Source: Roseinatronobacter thiooxidans
Lineage (GTDB): Bacteria; Pseudomonadota; Alphaproteobacteria; Rhodobacterales; Rhodobacteraceae
Length of the DNA stretch: 64,000 nucleotides
Reading direction: 5' to 3'
NCBI RefSeq assembly: GCF_001870675.1
Contig: NZ_MEHT01000005.1
Location: 107,703-171,702, forward strand
Under the pieces are notes generated by a model. That model searched no databases. It saw only the letters and a list, made by a program, of their open reading frames with translations, and was not told where the DNA came from. Shown piece after piece: positions 1-8,852 of the stretch. The first letter of the stretch is position 1. The number at the start of each line of letters is the position of its first letter. The translations under genes were made by a program, and so were the position numbers.

Positions 1-922
1 CACTTGGGTCATCGTCGCCATTGCGTGTGGGCGCCTGCGCCACAGCCACCGCCCCGCGCCCCTGATAGGCAGGTGTTCTGGGCGCGACCGAGGCAACACG
101 CGTGGCCGCACGGCTGAAACCGATATCCATCAATTCAGCCACATGCGCATTACGCGCCGCCGTGGAACTGCCGCCGAACATGGTCGAGATGATGTGCTTG
201 CCGCCCCGCTTGGCCGATGCGGTTAGGTTGAAGCCAGCAGCACGGGTATAGCCGGTCTTGATGCCATCTGCGCCCGAATAGGCGTCCAGAAAACGGCGGT
301 TGGTGTTGGGCACATTGCCCACACCGGCAAAGTCGCTGCGGCGCGAGAAAATATTGTAATATTGCGGATAATCGAAATACAGTTGACGCCCCAGAATGGT
401 CATGTCGCGCGCGGTCGATAAATGGCCCGGTTGCGTCAGGCCATGCGGGTTGCGAAATGTGGTGTTTTCCATCCCCATGGCGCGCGCAGTGCGGGTCATG
501 CGTTCTGCAAATGCCTCGACCGAGCCGGAAACCCCTTCGGCCAACACCACGGCGGCGTCATTGGCAGAGCGCAGCGCCGCCGCCCGTATCAGGTAGCGCA
601 CCGAAATTTTCTGGCCGGGCCGCAGGCCAAGGCACACGCAGGTTGTCTGTGTCGCCCCCCGGCTGACGGTAAACTGGGTATCTAATGTGATCTCGCCATG
701 CTTGATCGCCTCGAATGTGACATAGAGGGTCATCATCTTGGTCAGAGACGCGGGATGCAATTTTGTGTCATGGTTGCGTGCGAAAATAACCTCGCCGTTG
801 CGCGCATCCATCACCATGGCAGCATAGGGCGCTGCGTGGGAAAAACCCGCAGCAAGCATTGCGGCCATAAAGAACACCGCCGCCATGGCATGGCGAAACG
901 ATCGCATGGGGTGCGTCTGCAT
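1..922 (-). CDS. D-alanyl-D-alanine carboxypeptidase (PBP5/6-like), 3' end beyond window
   Basis: Low-molecular-weight penicillin-binding protein that trims the terminal D-Ala of peptidoglycan stem peptides in the periplasm. About 307 residues are visible; the C-terminus lies off the left edge. A basic N-terminus and hydrophobic stretch (residues ~13-30, ending SHA-AP) form a signal peptide. The serine-hydrolase triad motifs are in order: SLTK at 59-62 (nucleophile Ser59, Lys62), SAN at 119-121 and KTGYT from 222. Start taken at the ATG at 922; an in-frame ATG at 907 (MRSFR) is equally possible. The missing part probably holds the membrane-anchoring or SPOR-type C-terminal region, so the exact subclass cannot be given. 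Confidence 0.93.
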   Translation of the reverse strand, partial: MQTHPMRSFRHAMAAVFFMAAMLAAGFSHAAPYAAMVMDARNGEVIFARNHDTKLHPASLTKMMTLYVTFEAIKHGEITLDTQFTVSRGATQTTCVCLGLRPGQKISVRYLIRAAALRSANDAAVVLAEGVSGSVEAFAERMTRTARAMGMENTTFRNPHGLTQPGHLSTARDMTILGRQLYFDYPQYYNIFSRRSDFAGVGNVPNTNRRFLDAYSGADGIKTGYTRAAGFNLTASAKRGGKHIISTMFGGSSTAARNAHVAELMDIGFSRAATRVASVAPRTPAYQGRGAVAVAQAPTRNGDDDPS

Positions 923-1104
923 TCTGTGCCTCGATTTTCGCCCGCGTTTGGTTTTTATTCGGGCTTACTGCTCGGACAGATCGTAGCACGATGAACGCTA
1001 CAGGAAAAGCATGAATTTTCAATGTGCTTTTAAGTTATCTTAATCCAAATTCTGGCGTATTTGGTAGGCAATAGCGGGGTATTCTACCATATCCGGCATG
1101 CCGC

Positions 1105-1809
1105 TTAGCTGCCGTCGATCCAGCCCACCAGCTCGGTCAACTCGCCCAGATGCGCGATGCTACGATAGCGCGGATGATCGCCCGGTGTTTCCGCCCATTC
1201 TATTGCCCATTCGATTCCATGAGGCACATGAACCCCCCAACCGCCTGCAATTATGGGAGGAATCACATCCGAACGCATGGAATTTCCAACCATCAAAGCG
1301 GCCTCTGGCCCGTCGCCATGGCGCGCGAAAATGCTGGCATAGACAGGCGCTGTCTTGTTCGACACGATCTCGACCGCATCAAACAACTCGCCCAGCCCCG
1401 ATTGCGCCAGCTTGCGTTCCTGATCCAGCAGATCGCCCTTGGTGATCAATACCAGCTTGTGCGAGGGGGCCAGCGCTGCGATGGCGTCTTGTGCATGGGG
1501 CAGCAATTCGATGGGGTGGCGCAGCATTTCTTGCCCCGCCGCCAGCAATTCGGCAATGACGCGGGCAGGCACACGCTCTTGTGTGACCTCGATTGCGGTT
1601 TCGATCATCGACAGCACAAACCCCTTAATCCCGAAGCCATATTGCCCCAGATTGCGCCTTTCTGCCGCAAGCAGACGCGTCATGAGCGTGTCCTTGTCGG
1701 TGTAATCGGCCAGAAGTGCTGCAAAATGTTCCTGCGTCATGCGAAAGAACCGCTCGTTATGCCAAAGCGTGTCATCGGCATCGAATCCGATCGTTGTGAT
1801 GCGGGTCAT
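1105..1809 (-). CDS. HAD superfamily hydrolase
   Basis: A 234-residue haloacid-dehalogenase-fold phosphatase, probably acting on a small phosphorylated metabolite or nucleotide in the cytoplasm; the substrate cannot be read from the sequence. Motif I is FDADDT at residues 9-14 (nucleophile Asp10, acid/base Asp12), motif II is LITKGD in the middle of the protein, and motif IV is VGNSMRSD towards the C-terminus. The insert between motifs I and II is a helical cap (C1 type). It is divergent from clpS, whose start lies 90 bp away. A more specific name would need phylogeny. Confidence 0.85.
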   Translation of the reverse strand: MTRITTIGFDADDTLWHNERFFRMTQEHFAALLADYTDKDTLMTRLLAAERRNLGQYGFGIKGFVLSMIETAIEVTQERVPARVIAELLAAGQEMLRHPIELLPHAQDAIAALAPSHKLVLITKGDLLDQERKLAQSGLGELFDAVEIVSNKTAPVYASIFARHGDGPEAALMVGNSMRSDVIPPIIAGGWGVHVPHGIEWAIEWAETPGDHPRYRSIAHLGELTELVGWIDGS

Positions 1810-1898
1810 TGGCTTTGGCCTTGCAAGAGGGGGTTTTCAGGACGATGTGATACGCTATATTGCCTTTTGGACCTGCAAACCAGCCTTTGAAAGAGTCG

Positions 1899-2249
1899 AT
1901 GACCTATATGAACCGCGCCCCACAGATGACCGACCGTGACCCGGACGGGCCACAGGATGATGGCGCTGTCGTCACCAAAACACGCACCCGCAGCCAGCGC
2001 CCGCCCATGTACAAGGTCATGTTGCTGAATGACGATTACACGCCGATGGAATTCGTGGTGCATGTGCTGGAACGGTTCTTTGGAATGACCCATGCCATGG
2101 CCTTTGACATCATGCTGACCGTGCACAAGAAAGGGGTGGCAGTTGTCGGCGTCTTCTCTTATGAGGTCGCGGAAACCAAGGTTGCGCAGGTCATGGATTT
2201 TGCGCGGCGACACCAACACCCGCTGCAATGCACGCTGGAAAAAGAGTAA
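1899..2249 (+). CDS. clpS: ATP-dependent Clp protease adaptor ClpS
   Basis: Adaptor that delivers N-degron substrates to ClpAP in the cytoplasm. The 116-residue protein has a variable acidic N-terminus (~1-35) followed by the ClpS fold. The core includes [15 protein letters not shown], whose Asn-Asp pair and hydrophobic pocket recognise bulky N-terminal residues, and the helix around HKKG. The start at 1899 follows a purine-rich stretch (gaaagag). In-frame ATGs at 1908 and 1926 cannot be excluded, and an upstream one at 1860 would add a non-conserved extension. Bpt, which makes Leu-tagged substrates for this pathway, is also in the window (50514-51371). Confidence 0.93.
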   Translation: MTYMNRAPQMTDRDPDGPQDDGAVVTKTRTRSQRPPMYKVMLLNDDYTPMEFVVHVLERFFGMTHAMAFDIMLTVHKKGVAVVGVFSYEVAETKVAQVMDFARRHQHPLQCTLEKE

Positions 2250-2265
2250 GGCGCGGCGCGCCATC

Positions 2266-3315
2266 ATGGCACCGATTTCCCCCATCCTAAGTGATCCCGC
2301 CCCACGCGAAGCCCGTTTGACACTGGCCTTCGATGAGGGTCTTTTGCTGCCCGAAGGCATAATTTCCGTCCTCCGCCCCCGCGCAGGAGAGCGGTTTGAC
2401 CCGCTGGACCCGCAGCGCCTGAAACTGGCGCAGGGGTTCCGGCCTGACCATGACGCGCTGTTGCAGGCCGGCTGGGATGTCAGCACCACGGCTGCGCCCG
2501 CACCCCTCGCGCTGGTCTGCCTGCCGCGCGCCAAGGCCGAAGGGCTGGCGCTGATTGCGCAGGCGGCGCAACTGGGGGCAGAGTGGATTATGGTGGACGG
2601 GCAAAAGACCGATGGAATCGAATCCGCCCTCAAAGCCGTCCGCGCGCGGGCAGAGGTTGCGGGAACTGTGTCCAAAGCCCATGGCAAACTGTTCTGGTTT
2701 GCAACGAAAGACGCGGATTTCAGCGATTGGCAGGCGCGGCCCCATATTATTTCCGATGCAAAGTTTGGGAAATTCCAGACCTTGCCGGGGGTATTCTCCG
2801 CCGATGGGATTGACCCCGGATCAGCGCTTCTGGCGCAGCATCTGCCCGAAACCCTGCCCGCGCGCATGGCCGATCTGGGGGCGGGCTGGGGCTATCTGTC
2901 TGCCGCCTGTCTGGCACGCAGCGGGGTCGAAGCCCTGCATCTGGTCGAGGCAGAGGCCAGCGCGCTGGAACTGGCGCGCCAGAACATCACCGACCCGCGC
3001 GCGCAATTCCACTGGCATGACGCAGGCAGTTTTGCCCTGCCCGGCCCTGTGGACGGGGTCATCATGAACCCGCCCTTCCACACTGGCCGCAAGCCGCAAC
3101 CCGAACTTGGGCTGGCCTTTATTGCGACGGCCGCGCGCATGTTGGGCGTGCGCGGCAAGTTGTGGATGGTGGCGAATCGCCACCTGCCCTATGAAGCGGC
3201 CTTGACCAGCCTGTTCAACACCCATGAAGTCATCGCCGAAACCGGCACATTTCGTGTCTGGCAGGCGCAAGGCCCGCGCAAGAAACCGGCCTCTGTGGCG
3301 CGGGCACGGCGATAA
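2266..3315 (+). CDS. RsmC/RlmG-type class I SAM-dependent methyltransferase
   Basis: Probably methylates a guanine N2 in ribosomal RNA (16S m2G1207 type). The 349-residue protein has the two-domain RsmC layout: a degenerate N-terminal methyltransferase-like domain (~1-170) and a catalytic C-terminal domain. SAM-binding motif I is DLGAGWGYLSAA from Asp203. The base-amino methyltransferase motif is NPPFHTG from Asn268. The start at 2266 is 16 bp after the clpS stop, so the two are likely cotranscribed; the SDR gene follows after 10 bp. The choice between RsmC and RlmG is inferred from overall organisation only. Confidence 0.8.
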   Translation: MAPISPILSDPAPREARLTLAFDEGLLLPEGIISVLRPRAGERFDPLDPQRLKLAQGFRPDHDALLQAGWDVSTTAAPAPLALVCLPRAKAEGLALIAQAAQLGAEWIMVDGQKTDGIESALKAVRARAEVAGTVSKAHGKLFWFATKDADFSDWQARPHIISDAKFGKFQTLPGVFSADGIDPGSALLAQHLPETLPARMADLGAGWGYLSAACLARSGVEALHLVEAEASALELARQNITDPRAQFHWHDAGSFALPGPVDGVIMNPPFHTGRKPQPELGLAFIATAARMLGVRGKLWMVANRHLPYEAALTSLFNTHEVIAETGTFRVWQAQGPRKKPASVARARR

Positions 3316-3325
3316 GGACAAAACC

Positions 3326-4135
3326 ATGAGCTATTCCATTGCAGGCAAGACCGCGATTGTAACAGGGGCCGCCAATGGCGTCGGTCTGGCAATCGCACGT
3401 CATTTTGTCGATCAGGGCGCGAATGTTGTGCTGGCCGACCGGGACGAGGTGCGGCTGAAAGCGGAAGTTGCCACCATGTCGGGCGCCGAGGATCACGCTA
3501 TTTTCTTTGCAGGCGACCTGCGCGAACGCCTGACATTGGCGAATCTTCTATCAGCAACCATAGATGCCTATGACCACATCGATATCTTGGTGAATGCGAC
3601 ACGCCAATGCACGGCTTCGGACCCGCTGGACGACCAGAGCGACACCGTGCAAGAAGCGCTAGAGCAGAACCTGATCGCCAGCCTGAAGCTTAGCCAGCTT
3701 GTGGCCAAGCGCATGATCACACAGGCCGAAGGCGCGGACGCACGCAAGAATGCCATAGGGTCCATCATCAACATGTCATCTATCGCCGCGCGGCGCACAC
3801 AGCCAGAGTTGATGGCCTATTCCATCGCCTCTGCCGCGCTGGACCAGATGACGCGGTCCATGGCCGTGGCCTTTGCGCAGCACCGCATCCGCATCAATGG
3901 TGTGGCCCTTGGCAGTGTGATGAGCGCCAATCTGAAAGAACAGATGCACAGCCATGACAATTACCGCGAGTTGATCCTGCGCCAAACCCCGATGGGTCGT
4001 ATTGGCGCGGCGTCAGAAGCCGCCGAGGCCGTGCAATTTCTGGCATCAGATGCGGCGGCTTTCATGACAGGCCAGATCATGACCATTGATGGCGGGCGCA
4101 CCTTGCTGGACCCTGTATCCGTTCCGGCGCATTGA
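3326..4135 (+). CDS. SDR-family protein lacking the catalytic lysine
   Basis: Short-chain dehydrogenase/reductase fold, 269 residues. The dinucleotide-binding motif is TGAANGVG at 13-20. Asp38-Arg39 after strand 2 suggests NAD preference. The structural Asn is Asn115 and the active-site Ser lies in MSSIAA (151-152). The Tyr motif reads YSIAS at 165-169, so the lysine of YxxxK is replaced by Ser169; the codons in the DNA are unambiguous. The C-terminus has the usual GQIMTIDGG motif. Loss of Lys normally cripples oxidoreduction, so this may be a binding or regulatory paralogue or an altered enzyme. It lies 10 bp behind the methyltransferase gene in the clpS operon. Function unknown. Confidence 0.85.
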   Translation: MSYSIAGKTAIVTGAANGVGLAIARHFVDQGANVVLADRDEVRLKAEVATMSGAEDHAIFFAGDLRERLTLANLLSATIDAYDHIDILVNATRQCTASDPLDDQSDTVQEALEQNLIASLKLSQLVAKRMITQAEGADARKNAIGSIINMSSIAARRTQPELMAYSIASAALDQMTRSMAVAFAQHRIRINGVALGSVMSANLKEQMHSHDNYRELILRQTPMGRIGAASEAAEAVQFLASDAAAFMTGQIMTIDGGRTLLDPVSVPAH

Positions 4136-4140
4136 CCGGC

Positions 4141-4512
4141 TCAGGCCCCGCTGCATTGTGCGACACGCGCAATGCTTTGCGCAGCCACTGCGGCACGAGA
4201 GCGGCGTAAACTGTCCAGATTGTCCTGCTCAACGTCCCTGTCCACCGCCACGCGTGCCGCGCTGGTCGCAGGCGTGTGGCGGGTGCAGAACAAAACCGGC
4301 TCTTTCGGCCATGCGCAGATATGCAGGGTTGTGCGCGCCTCTGATGCGGCGGTCACACGGTAGCCGCGCGCAAGTGCTTGTTCTGCGTCCAATATCTGAG
4401 CGTCCAGCGCATGCAATTCAGCCTGCGCCTGACGCATACAGCGGTCTTGTGGCGACGCGCAGGCCGCAAGAGTTGTTGCAGAGACAAGCAGTATCAGAAT
4501 CGCACGCATCAT
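4141..4512 (-). CDS. small putative lipoprotein of unknown function
   Basis: About 123 residues. The N-terminus is a hydrophobic signal followed by a lipobox (TTLAAC), implying lipidation of a Cys near residue 18 and membrane anchoring. The mature part is helical and holds further cysteines (CMRQ, HICAW, LFCTR, and one near the end) that could form disulfides. The start at 4512 or 4509 (tandem ATGs) directly follows an AAGGGAGAG ribosome-binding site; longer in-frame starts would run through non-signal sequence. The 3' end is 5 bp from the convergent SDR stop. Not recognised beyond its lipoprotein character. Confidence 0.65.
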   Translation of the reverse strand: MMRAILILLVSATTLAACASPQDRCMRQAQAELHALDAQILDAEQALARGYRVTAASEARTTLHICAWPKEPVLFCTRHTPATSAARVAVDRDVEQDNLDSLRRSRAAVAAQSIARVAQCSGA

Positions 4513-4626
4513 CTCTCCCTTGCGAAGCCCGTTTATATGCGCCGCCGGACAAACCGTCCTTGAGGGAAGCGGCGGATCAGGCCTTTGTATAGCACCTTCT
4601 GGCGAAAGGTGCAGATGATGGTTTAG

Positions 4627-4842
4627 AGGGGCTTGGGGGATATTGGAGAGGTGACGCAAGCCGCGCAGCGTCGGGCCGTGGTGCGGCGATCCTCGCCCTC
4701 TGCTACAGCACTTTATGCTGGCAAAATCCGCGCAAGATCAAGGCTTTGCGCGTAGCCAAGCCAAATCGCCGTGCCGGGGTACGGCCCGGCTATGCGCGGC
4801 GGGCCTGCGGCCCTTTGTTCCGCGCAAATGGCTGAACAGCCC
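4627..4842 (+). repeat. dispersed intergenic repeat, copy 1
   Basis: About 216 bp, occupying most of the gap between the lipoprotein and prrA genes. It matches copy 2 (22099-22320) in inverted orientation, including a 49-bp identical block here at 4742-4790. It holds GC-rich inverted repeats (gggcctgcggccc near 4801). No credible reading frame was seen. Confidence 0.85.
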
Positions 4843-4913
4843 CACACTGCGGCCCCTCAAACCATCACTCCGACAACCGATGGCAACCGCACCCATCCCT
4901 TAGCCAAGACACA

Positions 4914-5471
4914 TCAGCGCGGCGAGCGTTTGGCCAGAATGCGCTGCAATGTCCGGCGGTGCATGCTCAGGCGGCGCGCTGTCTCGGACACGTTGCGGTC
5001 GCATTGCTCGTACACGCGCTGGATATGTTCCCAGCGCACACGGTCTGCGGACATCGGGTTTTCGGGTGGCAGGGGCAAGGCATCTTCGCCTTGTACCAGC
5101 AACGCGCGTACAACCTCATTCGCATCTGCTGGCTTTGACAGATAATCTGTCGCGCCAATCTTGACGGCTGCAACCGCCGTGGCAATTGCGCCGTACCCCG
5201 TCAGAACCACGATCCGCGCATCCGCCCGCGCGGCGCGCAATGTCTCGACCACGTCCAGCCCATTGCCATCTTCCAGCCGCAGATCGATCACGGCATAGGC
5301 AGGCGGGCGGGCGCGGGCGATGGCTTTGCCGGCCACTACGCTGCCTGCTGTCTCGACCGAGAAACCACGGCTTTGCATGGCGCGGGCAAGGCGCTTGAGA
5401 AATACCTCATCATCATCGACCAGCAAAAGCGACGGGTCGGGGCCAAGGTCCAAGGCGGGTTGTGTATCCAT
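4914..5471 (-). CDS. regA: global redox response regulator RegA/PrrA/ActR
   Basis: Two-component response regulator that activates photosynthesis, carbon- and nitrogen-fixation and respiratory genes under low oxygen in this family. The receiver domain (~10-125) has the acidic pocket in LLLVDDDE, the phospho-acceptor Asp in VIDLRLEDGNG and the switch/Lys region TGYGAI...LSKPAD. After a proline-rich linker (LPPPPENP-like, ~140) comes a Fis-type helix-turn-helix with the family-conserved end RRLSMHRRTLQRILAKRSP. The start used is the ATG at 5471; an in-frame GTG at 5483 would add four residues. It is transcribed with the SenC/PrrC gene upstream and sits opposite the kinase gene. No hvrA homologue follows. 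Confidence 0.96.
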   Translation of the reverse strand: MDTQPALDLGPDPSLLLVDDDEVFLKRLARAMQSRGFSVETAGSVVAGKAIARARPPAYAVIDLRLEDGNGLDVVETLRAARADARIVVLTGYGAIATAVAAVKIGATDYLSKPADANEVVRALLVQGEDALPLPPENPMSADRVRWEHIQRVYEQCDRNVSETARRLSMHRRTLQRILAKRSPR

Positions 5472-5538
5472 ATGCGCTCTCACTTTCGTTAGGGGTTAGG
5501 TAGAGCGGTAAGTACCAAAGGTCAATTTCAACAAAACT

Positions 5539-6159
5539 TCAGGCATTGTTCATGTAGCAGGCCAGAACATCGGCCACCTGTTCAGGGGTCTGGTCGCGGC
5601 GGATGACATCGACGAACCCATGACCGGGCAGCAGAAAATAGCTGAAGGTGGAATGGTCGATCAGGTAAAAATCATCATCAGACTCGTGAATTGCGAAATA
5701 TACGCGGTAAGCCTGCGCGGCTTCGCGGATCTGCGCCTCGCTGCCTGTCAGCCCGATCATCTGGGGGTGCATGAAGCGGACAAATTCGGCCAGCGCCTCT
5801 TGCGTGTCGCGCTTGTGATCGACCGAGATGAACACTGGCGTCACATCAAACCCCTGCGCCGCCAGCAAATCGACGGCCTGCGCATTGCGCGCGGTGTCAA
5901 GCGGACAGACATCGGGGCAGAAAGTGTAGCCGAAATAGATCAGCGTGGGTTTACCTGCAAATTCAGCCTCGGTCACCACGCGGCCGGTGTGGTCCACCAG
6001 TTCAAACGGGCCACCAATGGCCCCCGCCCCGCCAGAAATCGCAGTGCCACGACATTGCGCGAATTCCGTCTGGCCCTGCCCTGTATAGACCATATACCCC
6101 AGCCCGCCCAAAAGCGCTGCTATCAGACCAACTGCCAGCATCGAATACAATCGAATCAT
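5539..6159 (-). CDS. senC: SCO1/SenC/PrrC copper chaperone
   Basis: Membrane-anchored Sco-family thioredoxin-fold protein that supplies copper to respiratory oxidases and influences Prr signalling. It has 206 residues with one N-terminal transmembrane anchor (~4-25) and a periplasmic domain. The copper-binding motif is CPDVCP in TFCPDVCPLD, and the third ligand is the His of IDHSTF near the C-terminus. It is 67 bp upstream of regA on the same strand, as expected for the prrC-prrA arrangement, and divergent from regB across a 115-bp promoter region. Confidence 0.94.
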   Translation of the reverse strand: MIRLYSMLAVGLIAALLGGLGYMVYTGQGQTEFAQCRGTAISGGAGAIGGPFELVDHTGRVVTEAEFAGKPTLIYFGYTFCPDVCPLDTARNAQAVDLLAAQGFDVTPVFISVDHKRDTQEALAEFVRFMHPQMIGLTGSEAQIREAAQAYRVYFAIHESDDDFYLIDHSTFSYFLLPGHGFVDVIRRDQTPEQVADVLACYMNNA

Positions 6160-6274
6160 GATGAACCTCTTTTCGCGGGATTGCGCCCTTGATGCAGCAA
6201 GGCTTGCGCCCTAACAATCCCGTATAGCAGAACTGTGACATCGCGTCCTGCCGCACCCCGCAACCGGAGCTTGC

Positions 6275-7663
6275 ATGACCAACCCCACATTTGGCGAAAT
6301 CTCTCAGGAACATCGGGGCGACTGGGTGCGGCTGCGCACCATGACCTATGTGCGCGTGCTGGCCCTGACAGGGCAGGCAGCGGCCCTGATTGCGGCACAT
6401 TACCATTTCGGGTTGCGGTTCAATGTCACGCTGGTGTGGCTGGTCATGGGGGCGGCGGCGCTGTCGGTGTTCCTGTCGCTGCTGCTGTTTCCCCAAACCA
6501 AGCGGCTTAGTGATACCGAAGCGATGCTGACATTTTTGTTCGATATCGCGCAGCTTGTCTGCCTGCTCTATCTGACAGGGGGCATTACCAACCCGTTCAG
6601 CCTGCTGATACTGGCGCCTGTGTCTGTTTCGGCAATGGCGCTGAAGCCACGCTCGACACTGCTGCTGGCGGTGATCGCGGTGGCGCTGGTCACGCTGATT
6701 GCGCTGGCCTATCAGCCCCTGCGGTTTCAGGATGGCACGGTTCATGTCGTGCCGCCCATCTTTGCCTTCGGGTTCTGGGCGGCAATCATCATCGGGATCG
6801 TGTTTCAGGCATTCTATGCCCATCGTGTCGCGGCCGAGGCGAACTCGATGGCAGATGCGCTGCTGGCCGTGCAGATGGCCCTGTCACGCGAACAGAAACT
6901 GACCGATCTGGGCGGGGTTGTGGCCGCAACCGCGCATGAACTGGGCACGCCGCTGGCCACGATCAAGCTGATCAGCGCGGAACTGGTCACAGCGCTGCGC
7001 GACCGGCCCGACCTTGCCGAGGATGCGCAAATCCTTGTTGAACAGGCAGACCGCTGCCGCGATATTCTGCGCTCTATGGGGCGGGCGGGCAAGGATGACA
7101 CCCACCTGCGCCGCGCCCCGCTAGAGGCCGTGTTGCAAGAGGCCGCAGAGCCGCATCTGGACCGTGGCAAGCAGGTGCATTTCGTGCTGAACCCCGCCCG
7201 CAACGGCGCGGCAGAGCAGCCCGTGATACAGCGCAGACCAGAGATTATTCACGGGCTGCGCAACCTGATTCAGAACGCCGTCGATTTTGCTAAAGAAGAG
7301 GTGTGGGTACAGGCCGAATGGACCGACCAGCGCCTGACAATCCGCATATTGGATGACGGGCGGGGGTTTTCACCGCAGATTCTGGGCAATATTGGCGAGC
7401 CGTTCATCAAGCACCGCCGCGACCCCGCCCGCCCGCGCCGCCGCCCTGCCTATGAAGGGATGGGGCTGGGCCTGTTCATTGCCAAAACCCTGCTGGAACG
7501 CAGCGGAGCGCGGCTGGATTTCGACAATAGCGACGGGGCTGACATGGGCCTGCCAGAGGGGCGCAAGCTGACCGGCGCAAGGATCACGCTTGTCTGGCCC
7601 CTGCCCCGCATCACTGCCGACACGCAAACCGCCCTTGCCCCCAACCAGCCGCTTGGGGAATAA
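6275..7663 (+). CDS. regB: redox sensor histidine kinase RegB/PrrB
   Basis: Membrane sensor kinase partner of RegA. It has 462 residues. About six transmembrane helices span ~25-185, with the quinone-sensing loop motif GGITNPF at 102-108. The H-box is ATAHELGTPLATI with phospho-acceptor His221. The redox-active cysteine typical of RegB is Cys261 (ADRCRDIL). An N-box (LRNLIQNAVDFA), G1 (DDGRGF) and G2 (GMGLGLFIAKTLLERSGA) complete the ATPase domain. All residues needed for sensing and catalysis are present. It is transcribed away from senC-regA. Confidence 0.97.
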   Translation: MTNPTFGEISQEHRGDWVRLRTMTYVRVLALTGQAAALIAAHYHFGLRFNVTLVWLVMGAAALSVFLSLLLFPQTKRLSDTEAMLTFLFDIAQLVCLLYLTGGITNPFSLLILAPVSVSAMALKPRSTLLLAVIAVALVTLIALAYQPLRFQDGTVHVVPPIFAFGFWAAIIIGIVFQAFYAHRVAAEANSMADALLAVQMALSREQKLTDLGGVVAATAHELGTPLATIKLISAELVTALRDRPDLAEDAQILVEQADRCRDILRSMGRAGKDDTHLRRAPLEAVLQEAAEPHLDRGKQVHFVLNPARNGAAEQPVIQRRPEIIHGLRNLIQNAVDFAKEEVWVQAEWTDQRLTIRILDDGRGFSPQILGNIGEPFIKHRRDPARPRRRPAYEGMGLGLFIAKTLLERSGARLDFDNSDGADMGLPEGRKLTGARITLVWPLPRITADTQTALAPNQPLGE

Positions 7664-7745
7664 ACTCTGCCAGCTGCGCAAAGCGTGAATGGACAATCGC
7701 GCGGGTTTTGCTAGGCTGTCGCGCAAGTAACGAAGGAATACGCTT

Positions 7746-8030
7746 ATGGCACTTCCCCTAGCCCCTCTCGCGGTGGCGGCTGCGAAATACGGCGCAGTTG
7801 CATTTGCCGGCTACGCGATCCTGCGCCAGATCCAGCCCGGTGGCATAAACCAGCGCACCGAAGATGCGTTGGACGAAATTGAAGAAGGGCTGACAACGCA
7901 TCGCCCGCGCGACCGCGACCAACTGAATGGGGCCGCGCGCTTTCGCCGTGTCATCCGGCTGGGCGTGAACGGGCCGGGCATAGAGATTGACGCAACCGCC
8001 CTTGGCCGCCTGCGGATGCGCCGCGTATGA
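7746..8030 (+). CDS. hypothetical 94-residue protein
   Basis: A short protein with a hydrophobic N-terminal segment (~1-27, PLAVAAAKYGAVAFAGYAIL), then an acidic stretch (EDALDEIEEG) and a basic C-terminal half ending RLRMRRV. It could be a single-pass membrane protein. Its stop overlaps the GST start by 4 bp (ATGA), implying translational coupling. The start at 7746 is preceded by AAGGAATACGCTT. Function not recognised. Confidence 0.7.
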   Translation: MALPLAPLAVAAAKYGAVAFAGYAILRQIQPGGINQRTEDALDEIEEGLTTHRPRDRDQLNGAARFRRVIRLGVNGPGIEIDATALGRLRMRRV

Positions 8031-8647
8031 GCGGGCTGACGCTGTATTTCAGCCACAGTTCCCCCTATGTGCGCAAGGTCATGGTGCTGGCGCATGAGGC
8101 GAAACTGGTCGAGAAACTGGAAATCGTCACAGGCTCTGGCACCCCGCTGGATGCAGGCAGTGCCCCGATCGAGGCGAACCCCCTTGGCAAAGTGCCGACA
8201 CTGACGCGCGTGGATGGCGCGGCGCTATATGACAGCCGTGTGATCTGCCAATATCTGGATGCGCGCGCCAATGCGGGGCTGTATCCGGACGGTGCGCGGC
8301 GCTGGGATGCGCTGACGCTGGAGGCGACCGCCGATGGCATTCTCGATGCCGCGCTGCTGATGGTCTATGAGGCCCGCTTGCGCCCCGAAGAGATACGTTT
8401 TGCGCCCTTTGTTGAAGGGCAGTGGGACAAGATCGACCGCGCACTGGATGTGATCGAGGCGCGCTGGATGGCCTATCTTGCGGGGCCATTATGCATCGGG
8501 CAGATCGCCCTTGGCTGCGCGCTTGGCTATCTGGACCTGCGCCACACTGCGCGCGGCTGGCGTGCGACACGGCCTGCGCTGGCGCAATGGGACGCCCGTT
8601 TTGCCGCGCGCGACAGCATGCGCGCCACGCAGCCGCCCCCCGCCTAG
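8027..8647 (+). CDS. glutathione S-transferase family protein
   Basis: Cytosolic GST-like protein, 206 residues. The N-terminal thioredoxin-like domain (~1-80) contains SHSSPYVRKVMV, where a Ser or Tyr would contact glutathione, the cis-Pro region GKVPTL and the gamma-glutamyl-binding DSRVICQYLD. The all-helical C-terminal domain follows. It most resembles small bacterial GSTs of unknown substrate. It is coupled to the small upstream protein by a 4-bp overlap and lies upstream of petABC, with a 12-bp inverted repeat in the gap. Confidence 0.88.
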   Translation: MSGLTLYFSHSSPYVRKVMVLAHEAKLVEKLEIVTGSGTPLDAGSAPIEANPLGKVPTLTRVDGAALYDSRVICQYLDARANAGLYPDGARRWDALTLEATADGILDAALLMVYEARLRPEEIRFAPFVEGQWDKIDRALDVIEARWMAYLAGPLCIGQIALGCALGYLDLRHTARGWRATRPALAQWDARFAARDSMRATQPPPA

Positions 8648-8674
8648 CAAAGTTTTGCGCTAACGCTGCCAGAA

Positions 8675-8706
8675 TCACGGCTTTTGACATGGAACAAAAG
8701 CCGTGA
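8675..8706. promoter_or_regulatory. 12-bp perfect inverted repeat upstream of petABC
   Basis: Arms 8675-8686 (TCACGGCTTTTG) and 8695-8706 are perfect reverse complements around an 8-nt spacer, 147 bp before the petA start. Neither strand shows a following T-tract, so an intrinsic terminator for the GST gene is not well supported. An operator or leader hairpin is the alternative. Confidence 0.5.
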
Positions 8707-8852
8707 ATCCGCACAACTGCGACACCTTAACCCGCTTTCGCGGCTAGACGGGATGGGGTTTCCCCGCTAAATACCGGCACTGAGAGGCTGCGGCATTCCC
8801 GTGGCCATATCGTAATTTACAGCCCCGAACCCATTGAAAAGGGAGAATGCTC

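Noticed and set aside
2143..2265. Extension of the methyltransferase gene into clpS
   Set aside because: It reads clpS in the wrong frame; the conserved sequence begins at 2266.
8847..8849. ATG at 8847 as the petA start
   Set aside because: It touches the ribosome-binding site; GTG at 8853 has normal spacing and gives the known ligand numbering.
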